A program made the position numbers and the translations under genes. A DNA stretch of 64,000 bases, taken from Bradyrhizobium sp. Gha (GTDB taxonomy: Bacteria > Pseudomonadota > Alphaproteobacteria > Rhizobiales > Xanthobacteraceae). The stretch's first letter is position 1. Each line of letters opens with the position of its first letter. The stretch covers positions 99,195-163,194 of the forward strand of contig NZ_FOQM01000016.1 of the NCBI RefSeq assembly GCF_900113735.1. Reading direction: 5' to 3'. The notes under the pieces were generated by a model. That model made no database searches. It had not been told where the DNA came from and worked only from the letters and a program-made list of their open reading frames with translations. Shown piece after piece: positions 33,050-41,221 of this stretch.

Positions 33050-34135
33050 TTACCCGAACAGCGAGAGCATGTGCCCCTGCTCGGGCGGAATGCGCCCTTT
33101 CAACGTGTCGAGATAAACTTGCTGTACGGCGTCGGGCCCACGGCTCTCGACGACGCTCAGACATCTCTCCAGCATAGGAGCAAAGCCGGACCAGGCCGCC
33201 CCAAAACGTTGCTCGATGCCGCCCGGGCCCCACTCCTTGGCGCGCTTGCGGATGTGGTCGGGCGCAAAGAACCAGCGCGGCTTGGCGCCGGGCAGCACAC
33301 CCTCGTTCGCATCGGTGGCGCGATGCGTCAATCCGACGCGCACGGAGCATTTCATCTGATCGCGGAAGTGCTGATGCAAGGCGGCCCGCAGCGCGCTGTT
33401 GCCGGCCATGTCGACGAAGGCGACCGGAATATCCGCCGGTACCGACGCGATACGGTCATAGGTGACGACATCGTCGTAGCAGCCGAGCTTCGAGACGAAG
33501 CCGGTATTGCCGGATGATGTCAGTCCGGTCACCTTGCGCCCGCGCGTGTGCAGGAGATGCGCGAGCCCGAACGCCGTCTTGCTCGAGGCGCTCGACAGCA
33601 GCACGGTGCGTGCGCCGAAATCGTCGTTCTCGGCGAGGAAGTCGTCGACCAGGAACGACAGCATGAACAGCGGCCGCAGCAGCGCCTGGTAATCACCCTG
33701 CCTGCCGGCATAGGCGGGATCGCCGCCGACCCGGGCGTAGGCGTTGTAGACCGGCGCCACGCCTTGGCGGTGCGCGGCACCGTCGCGCAAGCCGCGTTTG
33801 CTGACATCGGTGGCTTCGATCACGAGATGCGTCGCCATGGGGAAATAGCCGAACAGGCGCTCACCCGCGGGCACGCTCGGATGCGCCGAGGCGATCACCT
33901 CGCCAAAGCCCCACACCGGAATGTTGCCGAACCCCTGCGGCGCCGGAAAGATCTGCCAGTATTTCAGCTCGTCGCCCATCACGGCATAGGTGACGTTGTT
34001 GGCAGTGAATGCGAAGCGGTCGACCTTCACCAACAGCGTATCCGCGGGCAGTGCGGCCGCATCCGGAAGGGTAGTGTCGATCAGCTTGCATTGCTCGAGA
34101 TCGTTGCGTGCGACGACGAAGTCGAACGATGTCAT
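33050..34135 (-). CDS. DUF2855 family protein
   Basis: 361 residues from the ATG at 34135; the much longer frame upstream is antisense-like noise over the glycosylase gene. The sequence has a GroES-like N-terminal part (DTLLVKVDRFAFTANNVTYAVMGD, IPVWGFGEV) and a Rossmann-like region (TVLLSSASSKTAFGLAHLL), so it looks like a divergent member of the medium-chain dehydrogenase superfamily lacking the zinc ligands. Activity unknown. The start overlaps the stop of the glycosylase gene (ATGA), so the two are co-translated. Confidence 0.85.
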   Translation of the reverse strand: MTSFDFVVARNDLEQCKLIDTTLPDAAALPADTLLVKVDRFAFTANNVTYAVMGDELKYWQIFPAPQGFGNIPVWGFGEVIASAHPSVPAGERLFGYFPMATHLVIEATDVSKRGLRDGAAHRQGVAPVYNAYARVGGDPAYAGRQGDYQALLRPLFMLSFLVDDFLAENDDFGARTVLLSSASSKTAFGLAHLLHTRGRKVTGLTSSGNTGFVSKLGCYDDVVTYDRIASVPADIPVAFVDMAGNSALRAALHQHFRDQMKCSVRVGLTHRATDANEGVLPGAKPRWFFAPDHIRKRAKEWGPGGIEQRFGAAWSGFAPMLERCLSVVESRGPDAVQQVYLDTLKGRIPPEQGHMLSLFG

Positions 34136-34872
34136 GGTGAAGATCCCCGTTTTCTCCGCGCCGGCACCTTCTCCTTGACGGCTGTGCGCTTTGCAACAGC
34201 AACATTGTTTGAAACAGCGTTCGCTTCGCCTGCGATGATGCCCTCGCGCTTCTTCACCGCGCGGTAGTAGCTCCACCACAGATGCGCGGCGGCACCCCGC
34301 AGCGGGCGCCAGGGCTCGGCGAGCGGGGCCATCTGTTTTTCCGTCGGCCGTGCCTGAAGGCCAAGGCCGATCTTGACGCCTTCCTGCACGGCGAGGTCGC
34401 CGGCCGGCCAAGCATCGCCATGACCGAGGCAAAACAGGAGATAGACGTCGGCGGTCCACGGTCCAATGCCGGGCAGCGAGATCAGCGTGTGATGCGCGGC
34501 GTCTGCATCTTCCTCCGCGAGCACGTCGAGGTTCAGCCGTTCCTCGATGATCTCGCGCGCGAGATGCTTCAGGGTCTTGATCTTGGCCGCGGAGAGGCCG
34601 AGCCGCCCCAGCCGGTCGGTCCGGGCGCGGCGTACCGCCTCGTGGTCGAACGGATCGAAGGCCGCGGACAGCCGCCCCCAGATCGCCGCCGCGCTCGCGG
34701 TGGAGAGCTGCTGCCCGCACACGATGTGCGCAAGCCCAGCAAAGCCCGGCTCGCGCCGCCGCAGTGCCGGCATGCCGGCGATATCAAGCACCGGCTTGAG
34801 CCGCGGATCGCGCTTGACCAGCGTGCGAACAGCTTCTTCGAGGTCGGATTGGGTTTCGAGGTGGATGGTCAT
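34132..34872 (-). CDS. DNA-3-methyladenine glycosylase II-type (AlkA-like) HhH-GPD protein
   Basis: 246 residues from the ATG at 34872; a longer frame would start inside a repeat element. The helix-hairpin-helix LPGIGPWTADVYLLF is followed by the catalytic aspartate in PAGDLAVQ. QQLSTASAAAIWGRL is the preceding helix common to AlkA-type glycosylases. It removes alkylated bases to start base excision repair. It lacks the N-terminal AlkA beta domain, as is normal for the short bacterial form. The C-terminus is a basic, probably disordered tail. First gene of a two-gene operon with DUF2855. Confidence 0.9.
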   Translation of the reverse strand: MTIHLETQSDLEEAVRTLVKRDPRLKPVLDIAGMPALRRREPGFAGLAHIVCGQQLSTASAAAIWGRLSAAFDPFDHEAVRRARTDRLGRLGLSAAKIKTLKHLAREIIEERLNLDVLAEEDADAAHHTLISLPGIGPWTADVYLLFCLGHGDAWPAGDLAVQEGVKIGLGLQARPTEKQMAPLAEPWRPLRGAAAHLWWSYYRAVKKREGIIAGEANAVSNNVAVAKRTAVKEKVPARRKRGSSP

Positions 34873-34896
34873 GATGGCTCGGCAAACTCCCTCGGC

Positions 34897-35047
34897 GTCA
34901 TGGCCGGGACTTGACCCGGCCATCCACGTCTTTCTATCCGCGCGTCATTATTAGCATGGTGCGTGGACATCGTGTTCGTTCGCGACCTTGACACGGTTGG
35001 TAAGTCGCACCGAAGAACGTGGATGGCCCGGACAGCCCGGCCATGAC
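34897..35047. repeat. 151-bp intergenic element bracketed by inverted hairpins
   Basis: The left end has ATGGCCGGG / CCCGGCCAT (stem of 9 with a 6-nt loop), then CCACG; the right end, CGTGGATGGCCCGG...CCCGGCCATGAC, is its inverted copy. GCCATCCACG and CGTGGATGGC are exact complements. It fills the divergent gap between the glycosylase and GluQ-RS genes and fixes their starts, since longer frames begin inside the repeat. Confidence 0.7.
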
Positions 35048-35060
35048 GAGATCTTTGCCT

Positions 35061-35933
35061 ATGTCGCCACCCGTTTTCCGATTTGCCCCCAGCCCGAACG
35101 GCCATTTGCATCTCGGCCACGCCTACTCGGCGCTGCTGAACTTCGATCGCGCGCGGGGCAGCGGCGGGCGTCTGTTGCTGCGCATCGAGGACATCGACGC
35201 GACGCGCTGCCGGCCGGAATATGAGGCCGCGATCTACGAAGACCTTGCCTGGCTGGGCATCACCTGGGAAATGCCGGTACGGCGACAGTCGGAGCATCTT
35301 GCCGACTATCGCGCCGCGCTGGAAAAACTCTCGGCGCTCGGTCTCGTCTATCCCGCGTTCGAAAGCCGCGCCGAGATCGCCAGGCTGGTGACCGCCCGCG
35401 AGGCGGATGGGCCATGGCCGCGTGATCCCGACGGCGCGCCGCTCTATCCCGGTAACGCACGATTGCTGTCTGGCGGCGAGCGGTCACGCTTGATCGACAG
35501 CGGCGTGCCTTATGCCTTGCGCCTCGACATGGCAGCGGCCTGCCGGCGCGTCTCCAGCCTGACCTGGAACGAGCTGGGCGAGGGGCCCGATGGCGAGCGG
35601 GGCCCGGTCGCAGCGCGGCCTGAGGCCTGGGGCGACGTGATCCTGGCCCGCAAGGCCACGCCGACCAGCTATCACCTGTCCGTGGTGGTCGACGACGGGC
35701 TCCAGCGGACGAGTGAGATCGTGCGCGGTCAGGACCTGTTTCACGCCACCTCGGTCCACCGCCTGCTCCAGGCCTTGCTCGGCCTGGCCGAACCGGCCTA
35801 TCGCCACCACGCCCTGATTCGAGACAGTGACGGCCGGAAGCTGTCGAAATCGGATCGCTCGACCGGGCTGCGGGAGTTGCGCGCAATCGGAGCCTCGCCC
35901 GCCCGTATTCGCCAGCTGGTGGGATTAGGTTAG
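35061..35933 (+). CDS. gluQRS: Glutamyl-Q tRNA(Asp) synthetase
   Basis: 290 residues from the ATG at 35061. An in-frame ATG at 35043 lies in the intergenic repeat. RFAPSPNGHLHLGHAYSAL holds the class I HIGH motif (HLGH, 17-20) and KLSKS is the second motif. The length is right for the YadB/GluQ-RS group, which lacks the anticodon-binding domain of GltX and charges glutamate onto queuosine 34 of tRNA-Asp. It has no zinc-ligand cysteines in the central region, as in many alphaproteobacterial members. Monocistronic. Confidence 0.92.
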   Translation: MSPPVFRFAPSPNGHLHLGHAYSALLNFDRARGSGGRLLLRIEDIDATRCRPEYEAAIYEDLAWLGITWEMPVRRQSEHLADYRAALEKLSALGLVYPAFESRAEIARLVTAREADGPWPRDPDGAPLYPGNARLLSGGERSRLIDSGVPYALRLDMAAACRRVSSLTWNELGEGPDGERGPVAARPEAWGDVILARKATPTSYHLSVVVDDGLQRTSEIVRGQDLFHATSVHRLLQALLGLAEPAYRHHALIRDSDGRKLSKSDRSTGLRELRAIGASPARIRQLVGLG

Positions 35934-36038
35934 ATTTCTCTGGGGTTTAGCCCAACACCGCCGTGACTCCACCTATCCCGTCGTGCCATGCTTGCCTGAC
36001 AGGCTGGGGTTCGAAGGGTACTGCTTCGAAGGGGACTC

Positions 36039-37304
36039 ATGGCGGCAGAATCGCGCCCGGCGCGCACCACGCGGACGTCTAGGCGGTCGCCTCGGAAGCG
36101 ACCCGGGCCGGCCGCGAAGGTGCGCAAGCGCAGCACCAAGGCGGTCACGCCGGACGTGGTCCAGGCTGCCCTCGCGGCCTTTGCCCATGAGGTCCGCACG
36201 CCCCTGACCGGCATTCTCGCGATCAGCGACCTGCTCGCGACCTCCGATCTCGGCGAGCGGGAACGGCGCTGGGCCGACACCATCAAGGCCGGCGCCGAGC
36301 ATCTGGCGAGCCTTGCGACTCTGTTCGTGGACGCCGCCAGGACCGGCAAAGGCAACGGGAGCGGCGGCAGCACGCTGCGGGAGGATTTGTTCGATTTGGG
36401 TGCACTGGCTCGCAGCGCCGGCGATTCGCTCGCCGGGCGCGCTGCAGCCAAGGGCCTTCAGGGACAGGTCGATATCTCAGAGAAGCTGCCGGGGCTGGTG
36501 GTTGGCGATCCCGTGCGTCTGCGCGCCGCACTCGAGAACCTGATCGATAATGCGGTCAAATTCACCGACCAAGGGGGTGTGGCGTTCGCGGTCAAGCCTT
36601 GGCGTCCCGCCAAGAGCAGGAAAAGCGAGAAGCGCCGGGTGGGCGTTGCCTTTGCGGTCTCCGACAGCGGCATCGGCCTGACCATGGCCGAGATCAAGCG
36701 TCTATTCCGCCCGTTCACCCAGGCCAATGTCACCATCGCCTCGCGCTTCGGTGGCGCCGGGCTCGGCTTGTCCTCGGTGAAGCAGCTGGCGCGCGCGATG
36801 GGCGGCGACATCACGGTCGCGCCGCGCCGTGGCGGCGGCGCAACCTTTACGCTGACAGTCACGCTCGACGCGGCGGGGCCGGTGAAAAGGCGCAAGCCCG
36901 CTGGTGAGGCAGCGGATGCGCTGGCCGCGTTGCGCGTGCTCAGCGTCGAGGACAATCCGTTCGGCCGTGTCGTGCTCAACACGATCCTGACCGAGCTCGG
37001 CCATCATGCCGAGTTCATCGGGCGCGGTGAGGATGCGGTGAACCGGCTCGCGCAGGGCGGCTTCGATGCCGTGCTGATGGACATGGTGCTGCCCGGCATC
37101 GATGGCGTCGAGGCGATCAGACGGATCCGCACGATGCAGGGGCCGCTGGCTCGGATCCCGATCATCGGCGTGTCCGGTCGCGGCGAGGATGAGGCGGCGT
37201 CGCGCGAGGCCGGCGCGGACGCTTTCCTGGTCAAGCCTGTGTCCCCGCGTGCTCTAGCGACTGCGCTGCTTGAAGCGACACGCCGTGTGGAAGCCGTGAC
37301 TTGA
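36039..37304 (+). CDS. Hybrid histidine kinase with receiver domain, no sensor domain
   Basis: 421 residues. A basic, Arg/Lys-rich leader of about 35 residues precedes the HisKA box FAHEVRTPL (His50), the N-box ALENLIDNAVKF, G1 SDSGIGL, G2 GGAGLGLS, and a receiver domain from about 300 with Asp348 as the phosphoacceptor and Lys399. There is no membrane segment and no PAS or GAF, so input must come from a partner protein. The 3' 74 bp overlap the end of the convergent YihY gene. Confidence 0.92.
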   Translation: MAAESRPARTTRTSRRSPRKRPGPAAKVRKRSTKAVTPDVVQAALAAFAHEVRTPLTGILAISDLLATSDLGERERRWADTIKAGAEHLASLATLFVDAARTGKGNGSGGSTLREDLFDLGALARSAGDSLAGRAAAKGLQGQVDISEKLPGLVVGDPVRLRAALENLIDNAVKFTDQGGVAFAVKPWRPAKSRKSEKRRVGVAFAVSDSGIGLTMAEIKRLFRPFTQANVTIASRFGGAGLGLSSVKQLARAMGGDITVAPRRGGGATFTLTVTLDAAGPVKRRKPAGEAADALAALRVLSVEDNPFGRVVLNTILTELGHHAEFIGRGEDAVNRLAQGGFDAVLMDMVLPGIDGVEAIRRIRTMQGPLARIPIIGVSGRGEDEAASREAGADAFLVKPVSPRALATALLEATRRVEAVT

Positions 37305-38124
37305 TGATCGCGGCGTTGAGCTCGCCGCCGTAAACGAAGATCGCCGCGATGAAATACAGAAACACCAGGGCGATGATCACCGAGGCGAGCCCCGCATACA
37401 TCGTCACGTAATTGTTGGCGAAGCGCGCCAGATATTGTCCGAACACCACGCCGGAGATCAGCGATGCCACCATCGTGAAGACGATACCGGGCAGGATCTG
37501 AAGGAAGCTGCGCCGCCCCGCCGGCAACCAGGCATGCAGGATGAAGAGCGCGACGACCAGCGCGGCGATGGTGATGCCGTAGCGCAGCCAGGTGAGGATG
37601 CTTTCGTTGGATTCGACGAACAGTGGAATATGGCGCCGCGCAGCTTCGATCAGCAGCGGCCCGAGTACGATCAGGAATGCCATGGCGAGTGCGGTGACAG
37701 CCGCCACCAGCGTGTAGCCGATCGATTCCAGCCGCAGCCAGTACCAGCGCCGCATCTCCACCACCGCATAGGCGCGGTTGAGCGCGACCCTGAGCGCCTC
37801 GACGCCGTTCGAGGCGAAATAGACCGACAGCACCGCGCCGATCGTCAGCACGCCGGAGCGGGTCGTGGTCAGCACGTCGTGGACCTCGCCCGAAATCGAA
37901 TCGGACACTTGCTTGGGCCAAACCTGAAGCATCAGGCTGGCGGCCTGATCGGCGAGCTCCTTGGAGCCGAAGAAGCCGGCGAGCGAAGTCAACACGATCA
38001 GGAACGGGAACAGCGCCATCAGGGTCGATAGCGCGATGTGGCTCGCGATCGCCCAGCCGTCGTCGGCCAGGAAGGTGTAGAAGGCGTCCTCTACGACGAC
38101 GTAGATGGTGCGGATTGCTCTCAC
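37231..38124 (-). CDS. YihY/BrkB-family inner-membrane protein
   Basis: 297 residues with six hydrophobic segments and the family patterns HIALSTLMALFPFLIVLTSL and VLSVYFASNGVEALRVALNRAY. Formerly called ribonuclease BN, it is a membrane protein of unknown function, possibly a transporter. The last 25 codons are antisense to the end of the kinase gene, including its receiver domain. A fold-back repeat lies upstream. Confidence 0.9.
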   Translation of the reverse strand: MRAIRTIYVVVEDAFYTFLADDGWAIASHIALSTLMALFPFLIVLTSLAGFFGSKELADQAASLMLQVWPKQVSDSISGEVHDVLTTTRSGVLTIGAVLSVYFASNGVEALRVALNRAYAVVEMRRWYWLRLESIGYTLVAAVTALAMAFLIVLGPLLIEAARRHIPLFVESNESILTWLRYGITIAALVVALFILHAWLPAGRRSFLQILPGIVFTMVASLISGVVFGQYLARFANNYVTMYAGLASVIIALVFLYFIAAIFVYGGELNAAIIKSRLPHGVSLQAAQSLEHAGTQA

Positions 38125-38140
38125 TGCTTGCTCCGACTTC

Positions 38141-38300
38141 GCCTCTTCCCGCGTGCGGGAAGAGGCCGGAATGCGCGCCCAGCGCGGATTCCGGGTGAGG
38201 GGGAGTCTCCGGGAATCCCTCTGTCACCATCCTTGCGGAGAGCCCCCCTCACCCGCCGCGCGTTCCGCGCGTCGGCCTCTCCCCGCAAGCGGCGAGAGGC
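38141..38300. repeat. 160-bp three-hairpin intergenic element
   Basis: Left hairpin GCCTCTTCCCGC/GCGGGAAGAGGC (38141-38166, perfect 12 bp, GT loop); middle arms CGGGTGAGGGGG (38192-38203) and CCCCCTCACCCG (38244-38255); right hairpin GCCTCTCCCCGC/GCGGCGAGAGGC (38275-38300, one mismatch). The left and right hairpins are alike, so the whole piece is a nested palindrome of the dispersed-repeat kind. Confidence 0.75.
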
Positions 38301-38420
38301 GAAGAGGGCCAGCGATGGGCGCGGATCGGAAATCATCTCATGAGTTTCTGATATTATCGTCTCAAACGCCAGATTGGGAACGCCATGGCGGAGCGCCGCA
38401 CACGGTGTTATCACCCCCAA

Positions 38421-38615
38421 ATGGCATCTCTCCTGAGTACTTTCATCCTGCCGGTGGCAGCCGGCGCCGTGGCGTTGGTGCTGTTGCTCGGCCTGGTCAA
38501 CATGATGCGCGGCGGCTCGCCCAACACCTCGCAGAAGCTGATGCGTCTGCGCGTGCTGCTGCAGTTCGTGGCGATCGTCATTGCCATGCTCGCCGTCTGG
38601 ATCATGGGACGCTGA
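38421..38615 (+). CDS. Twin-transmembrane-helix small protein (HIG1-like)
   Basis: 64 residues from the ATG at 38421: helix 1 (about 5-27), a short loop MRGGSPNTSQKLMRLR, then helix 2 (about 44-61). This is the alphaproteobacterial twin-TM family related to HIG1, whose members associate with respiratory complexes. An ATG 12 codons upstream is possible; neither has a strong Shine-Dalgarno. The stop is 2 bp from the next start, so it is co-transcribed with the adenosyltransferase. Confidence 0.85.
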   Translation: MASLLSTFILPVAAGAVALVLLLGLVNMMRGGSPNTSQKLMRLRVLLQFVAIVIAMLAVWIMGR

Positions 38616-38617
38616 TC

Positions 38618-39190
38618 ATGGTTATCCTGAACCGCATCTACACGAAGACCGGTGACGACGGCACGACAGCGCTCGGAACCGGCGAGCGCCGCCCGAAATA
38701 CGATCTGCGCATCGCGGCCTATGGCACCGTCGACGAGACCAATGCCGCAATCGGCGTGGTCCGCCTTCATACCGAGGATGCTCCCGAGCTCGATGCGATG
38801 CTCGGCCGTATCCAGAACGATCTGTTCGATCTCGGTGCCGACCTGGCTGTGCCTGAGCGCGAGGGTAAAGCCGAGCGGCTGCGGGTGGTGGAGCGCCAGG
38901 TCGAGCGGCTCGAGCACGACATCGACGCGCTCAACGACAAGCTCGCGCCGCTGACGTCGTTCGTGCTGCCGGGCGGTACGCCGGCCGCCGCCCACCTCCA
39001 TCTCGCCCGCACGATTTGCCGCAGGGCGGAACGCATGATCGTGGAGCTGGCCGCCCAGCCCGGAGAGTCGGTCGGTGCAGCTGGCATCCAATATATGAAT
39101 CGCCTGTCGGACTTCCTGTTCGTGGCCAGCCGTGCCGCTAATCATGATGGCGCGGGTGATGTCCTCTGGGTTCCGGGCCAGAACCGCTAA
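38618..39190 (+). CDS. Cob(I)alamin adenosyltransferase, PduO type
   Basis: 190 residues. The ATP-binding N-terminus RIYTKTGDDGTTALGTGERRPK and the later RRAERMIVELA and NRLSDFLFVASR motifs are the PduO-type signature. It makes adenosylcobalamin from cob(I)alamin and ATP, needed by methylmalonyl-CoA mutase and other B12 enzymes. It is followed after a possible promoter by the ETF genes. Confidence 0.93.
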   Translation: MVILNRIYTKTGDDGTTALGTGERRPKYDLRIAAYGTVDETNAAIGVVRLHTEDAPELDAMLGRIQNDLFDLGADLAVPEREGKAERLRVVERQVERLEHDIDALNDKLAPLTSFVLPGGTPAAAHLHLARTICRRAERMIVELAAQPGESVGAAGIQYMNRLSDFLFVASRAANHDGAGDVLWVPGQNR

Positions 39191-39238
39191 CCCATTGAGA
39201 TCAGCATTTCAGGGGGCTAAAATTAGGCCTGCCGCGCG

Positions 39239-39267
39239 TTGACCGGGCCGGATCAGGCCTTTAGGTT
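39239..39267 (+). promoter_or_regulatory. Possible sigma70-type promoter of etfBA
   Basis: TTGACC (39239-39244), a 17-bp spacer and TAGGTT (39262-39267), 47 bp before the etfB ATG. The same -10 hexamer and spacing occur before metX. Confidence 0.5.
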
Positions 39268-39313
39268 CCGCGCCAGTTGAATAACCCCTCCCAAGTTGAG
39301 TGAAAGAGGATCG

Positions 39314-40063
39314 ATGAAGGTCTTGGTGCCGGTAAAGCGGGTGGTCGATTACAACGTCAAGGTCCGCGTCAAGGGCGATGGGTCGGGCGTTGAACTCGCC
39401 AACGTGAAGATGTCGATGAACCCCTTCGACGAAATCGCGGTCGAGGAAGCGCTGCGCCTGAAGGAAGCCGGCAAGGCGACCGAGGTCGTGGTGGTCTCCA
39501 TCGGACCGGCGCAGGCATCGGAGACGATCCGCACCGGGCTCGCCATGGGTGCCGATCGCGGCATCCTGGTGAAGGCCGAGGGCACCGTCGAGCCGCTCGC
39601 CGTCGCCAAGATCCTGAAGAAGGTTGCTGAGGAAGAGCAGCCGGGCCTCATCATTCTCGGCAAGCAGGCGATCGACGACGACAGCAATCAGACCGGCCAG
39701 ATGCTGGCCGCGCTGCTCGGCTGGTCGCAGGCGACCTTTGCCTCGAAGCTCGAAGTTGAAGGCGGCGACTTCAAGGTCACCCGCGAAGTCGACGGCGGCC
39801 TGCAGACCGTGAAGCTGAAGGGACCGGCGATCGTCACCACCGATCTCCGTCTCAACGAGCCGCGCTATGCCTCGCTGCCCAACATCATGAAGGCCAAGAA
39901 GAAGCCGATCGCGGACAAGACCGTCGCCGATTACGGCGTCGACGTCACTGCGCGCCTCGAAGTTCTGAAGACGGCTGAGCCCGCGGGCCGCAAGGCCGGC
40001 GTCAAGGTGAAGGACGTCGCCGAGCTGGTGTCGAAGCTCAAGAACGAAGCCGGGGTGCTCTGA
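39314..40063 (+). CDS. etfB: Electron transfer flavoprotein subunit beta
   Basis: 249 residues from the ATG at 39314 (AGAGGA just upstream; a TTG at 39296 is less likely). MKVLVPVKRVVDYNVKVRVK, MNPFDEIAVEEALRLKE and the AMP-site region GKQAIDDDSNQTGQMLAALLG are canonical for the housekeeping beta subunit. With EtfA it carries electrons from acyl-CoA dehydrogenases to ETF-quinone oxidoreductase. The stop overlaps the etfA start (TGATG). Confidence 0.96.
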   Translation: MKVLVPVKRVVDYNVKVRVKGDGSGVELANVKMSMNPFDEIAVEEALRLKEAGKATEVVVVSIGPAQASETIRTGLAMGADRGILVKAEGTVEPLAVAKILKKVAEEEQPGLIILGKQAIDDDSNQTGQMLAALLGWSQATFASKLEVEGGDFKVTREVDGGLQTVKLKGPAIVTTDLRLNEPRYASLPNIMKAKKKPIADKTVADYGVDVTARLEVLKTAEPAGRKAGVKVKDVAELVSKLKNEAGVL

Positions 40064-41013
40064 TGACGACGCTGTTGATTGCCGAACACGAACACGAGGT
40101 CCTCAAGGACTCCACCAACAAGGCGCTGACCGCGGCCTCCCAGCTCGGCGGCGACGTCCACGTGCTGGTTGCCGGCGGCGGCCAGGGCACCAAGGCTGCG
40201 GCCGAGGCAGCCTCGAAGCTTGCCGGCGTCGCCAAGGTGCTGGTGGCCGAGGGCGAGGTTTACGCGCACGATCTCGCCGAGCCGCTGGCCGCGTTGATCG
40301 TCTCGCTGGCCCCGTCCTATGACGCGATCGTCGCGCCCGCGACCTCGCGCTTCAAGAACGTGATGCCGCGGGTCGCCGCACTGCTCGATGTCATGCAGGT
40401 CTCGGAGATCACCAAGGTGGTCGCCCCCGACACCTATGAGCGTCCGATCTATGCCGGCAACGCCATCCAGACGGTGAAGTCGAAGGACGCCAAGAAGGTC
40501 ATCACGGTCCGTACCTCGACCTTCGCGGCGGCAGCTGCCGGCGGCAGTGCGCCGGTCGAGAGCGTCCAGCCAGCGGCCGATCCCGGCCTGTCGACTTTCG
40601 TTGGCGAGGAAGTCGCCAAGAGCGACCGCCCCGAGCTGACCTCGGCCAAGATCATCGTCTCCGGTGGCCGCGCCATGCAGAGCCGCGAGAACTTCGCCAA
40701 ATACATCGAGCCGCTCGCAGACAAGTTAGGGGCCGGTGTCGGTGCCTCGCGCGCGGCGGTCGACGCCGGCTATGCGCCGAATGACTGGCAGGTCGGCCAG
40801 ACCGGCAAGGTGGTGGCCCCCGAGCTCTATGTCGCGGTGGGCATTTCCGGCGCGATCCAGCATCTGGCCGGCATGAAGGACTCCAAGGTGATCGTTGCGA
40901 TCAACAAGGACGAGGACGCGCCGATCTTCCAGGTCGCCGATTACGGCCTGGTCGCCGACCTCTACCAGGCGGTTCCGGAGCTGACGGCCGAACTCGGCAA
41001 GCTCGGCAAGTAA
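40063..41013 (+). CDS. etfA: Electron transfer flavoprotein subunit alpha
   Basis: 316 residues. The C-terminal FAD-binding domain has SGGRAMQSRENF, then GAGVGASRAAVDAGYAPNDWQVGQTG and LYVAVGISGAIQHLAGM, all standard. It binds FAD in the EtfAB heterodimer. A strong terminator follows, ending the etfBA unit. Confidence 0.96.
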   Translation: MTTLLIAEHEHEVLKDSTNKALTAASQLGGDVHVLVAGGGQGTKAAAEAASKLAGVAKVLVAEGEVYAHDLAEPLAALIVSLAPSYDAIVAPATSRFKNVMPRVAALLDVMQVSEITKVVAPDTYERPIYAGNAIQTVKSKDAKKVITVRTSTFAAAAAGGSAPVESVQPAADPGLSTFVGEEVAKSDRPELTSAKIIVSGGRAMQSRENFAKYIEPLADKLGAGVGASRAAVDAGYAPNDWQVGQTGKVVAPELYVAVGISGAIQHLAGMKDSKVIVAINKDEDAPIFQVADYGLVADLYQAVPELTAELGKLGK

Positions 41014-41024
41014 AACGCGTTAAA

Positions 41025-41059
41025 AACACCGGCCGGAGGCATAAACTCCGGCCGGTGTT
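41025..41059 (+). terminator. Intrinsic terminator after etfBA
   Basis: AACACCGGCCGGAG / CTCCGGCCGGTGTT, a perfect 14-bp stem with a 7-nt loop, preceded by TAAAA and followed by GCATTTCTC, 12 bp after the etfA stop. Confidence 0.85.
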
Positions 41060-41221
41060 GCATTTCTCACCCCTTTTCTTTGGCGTGGGCACGCCTTCGA
41101 AGCGATCCAATCTAGGTTTCGAGCAAGGATTCTGATCTAATCGGGTTTCTGATGAAATCAGACCTCCCGGCTCAGGGGATAGGCAGGGCGCGATATGCGC
41201 GCCGTTCCGGTGGATGACATT

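Noticed and set aside
33050..34720. 556-codon version of the DUF2855 gene, which would fuse it with upstream sequence
   Set aside because: The upstream 195 codons are out of frame with the glycosylase gene that occupies that DNA. The ATGA overlap at 34132-34135 gives a natural start.
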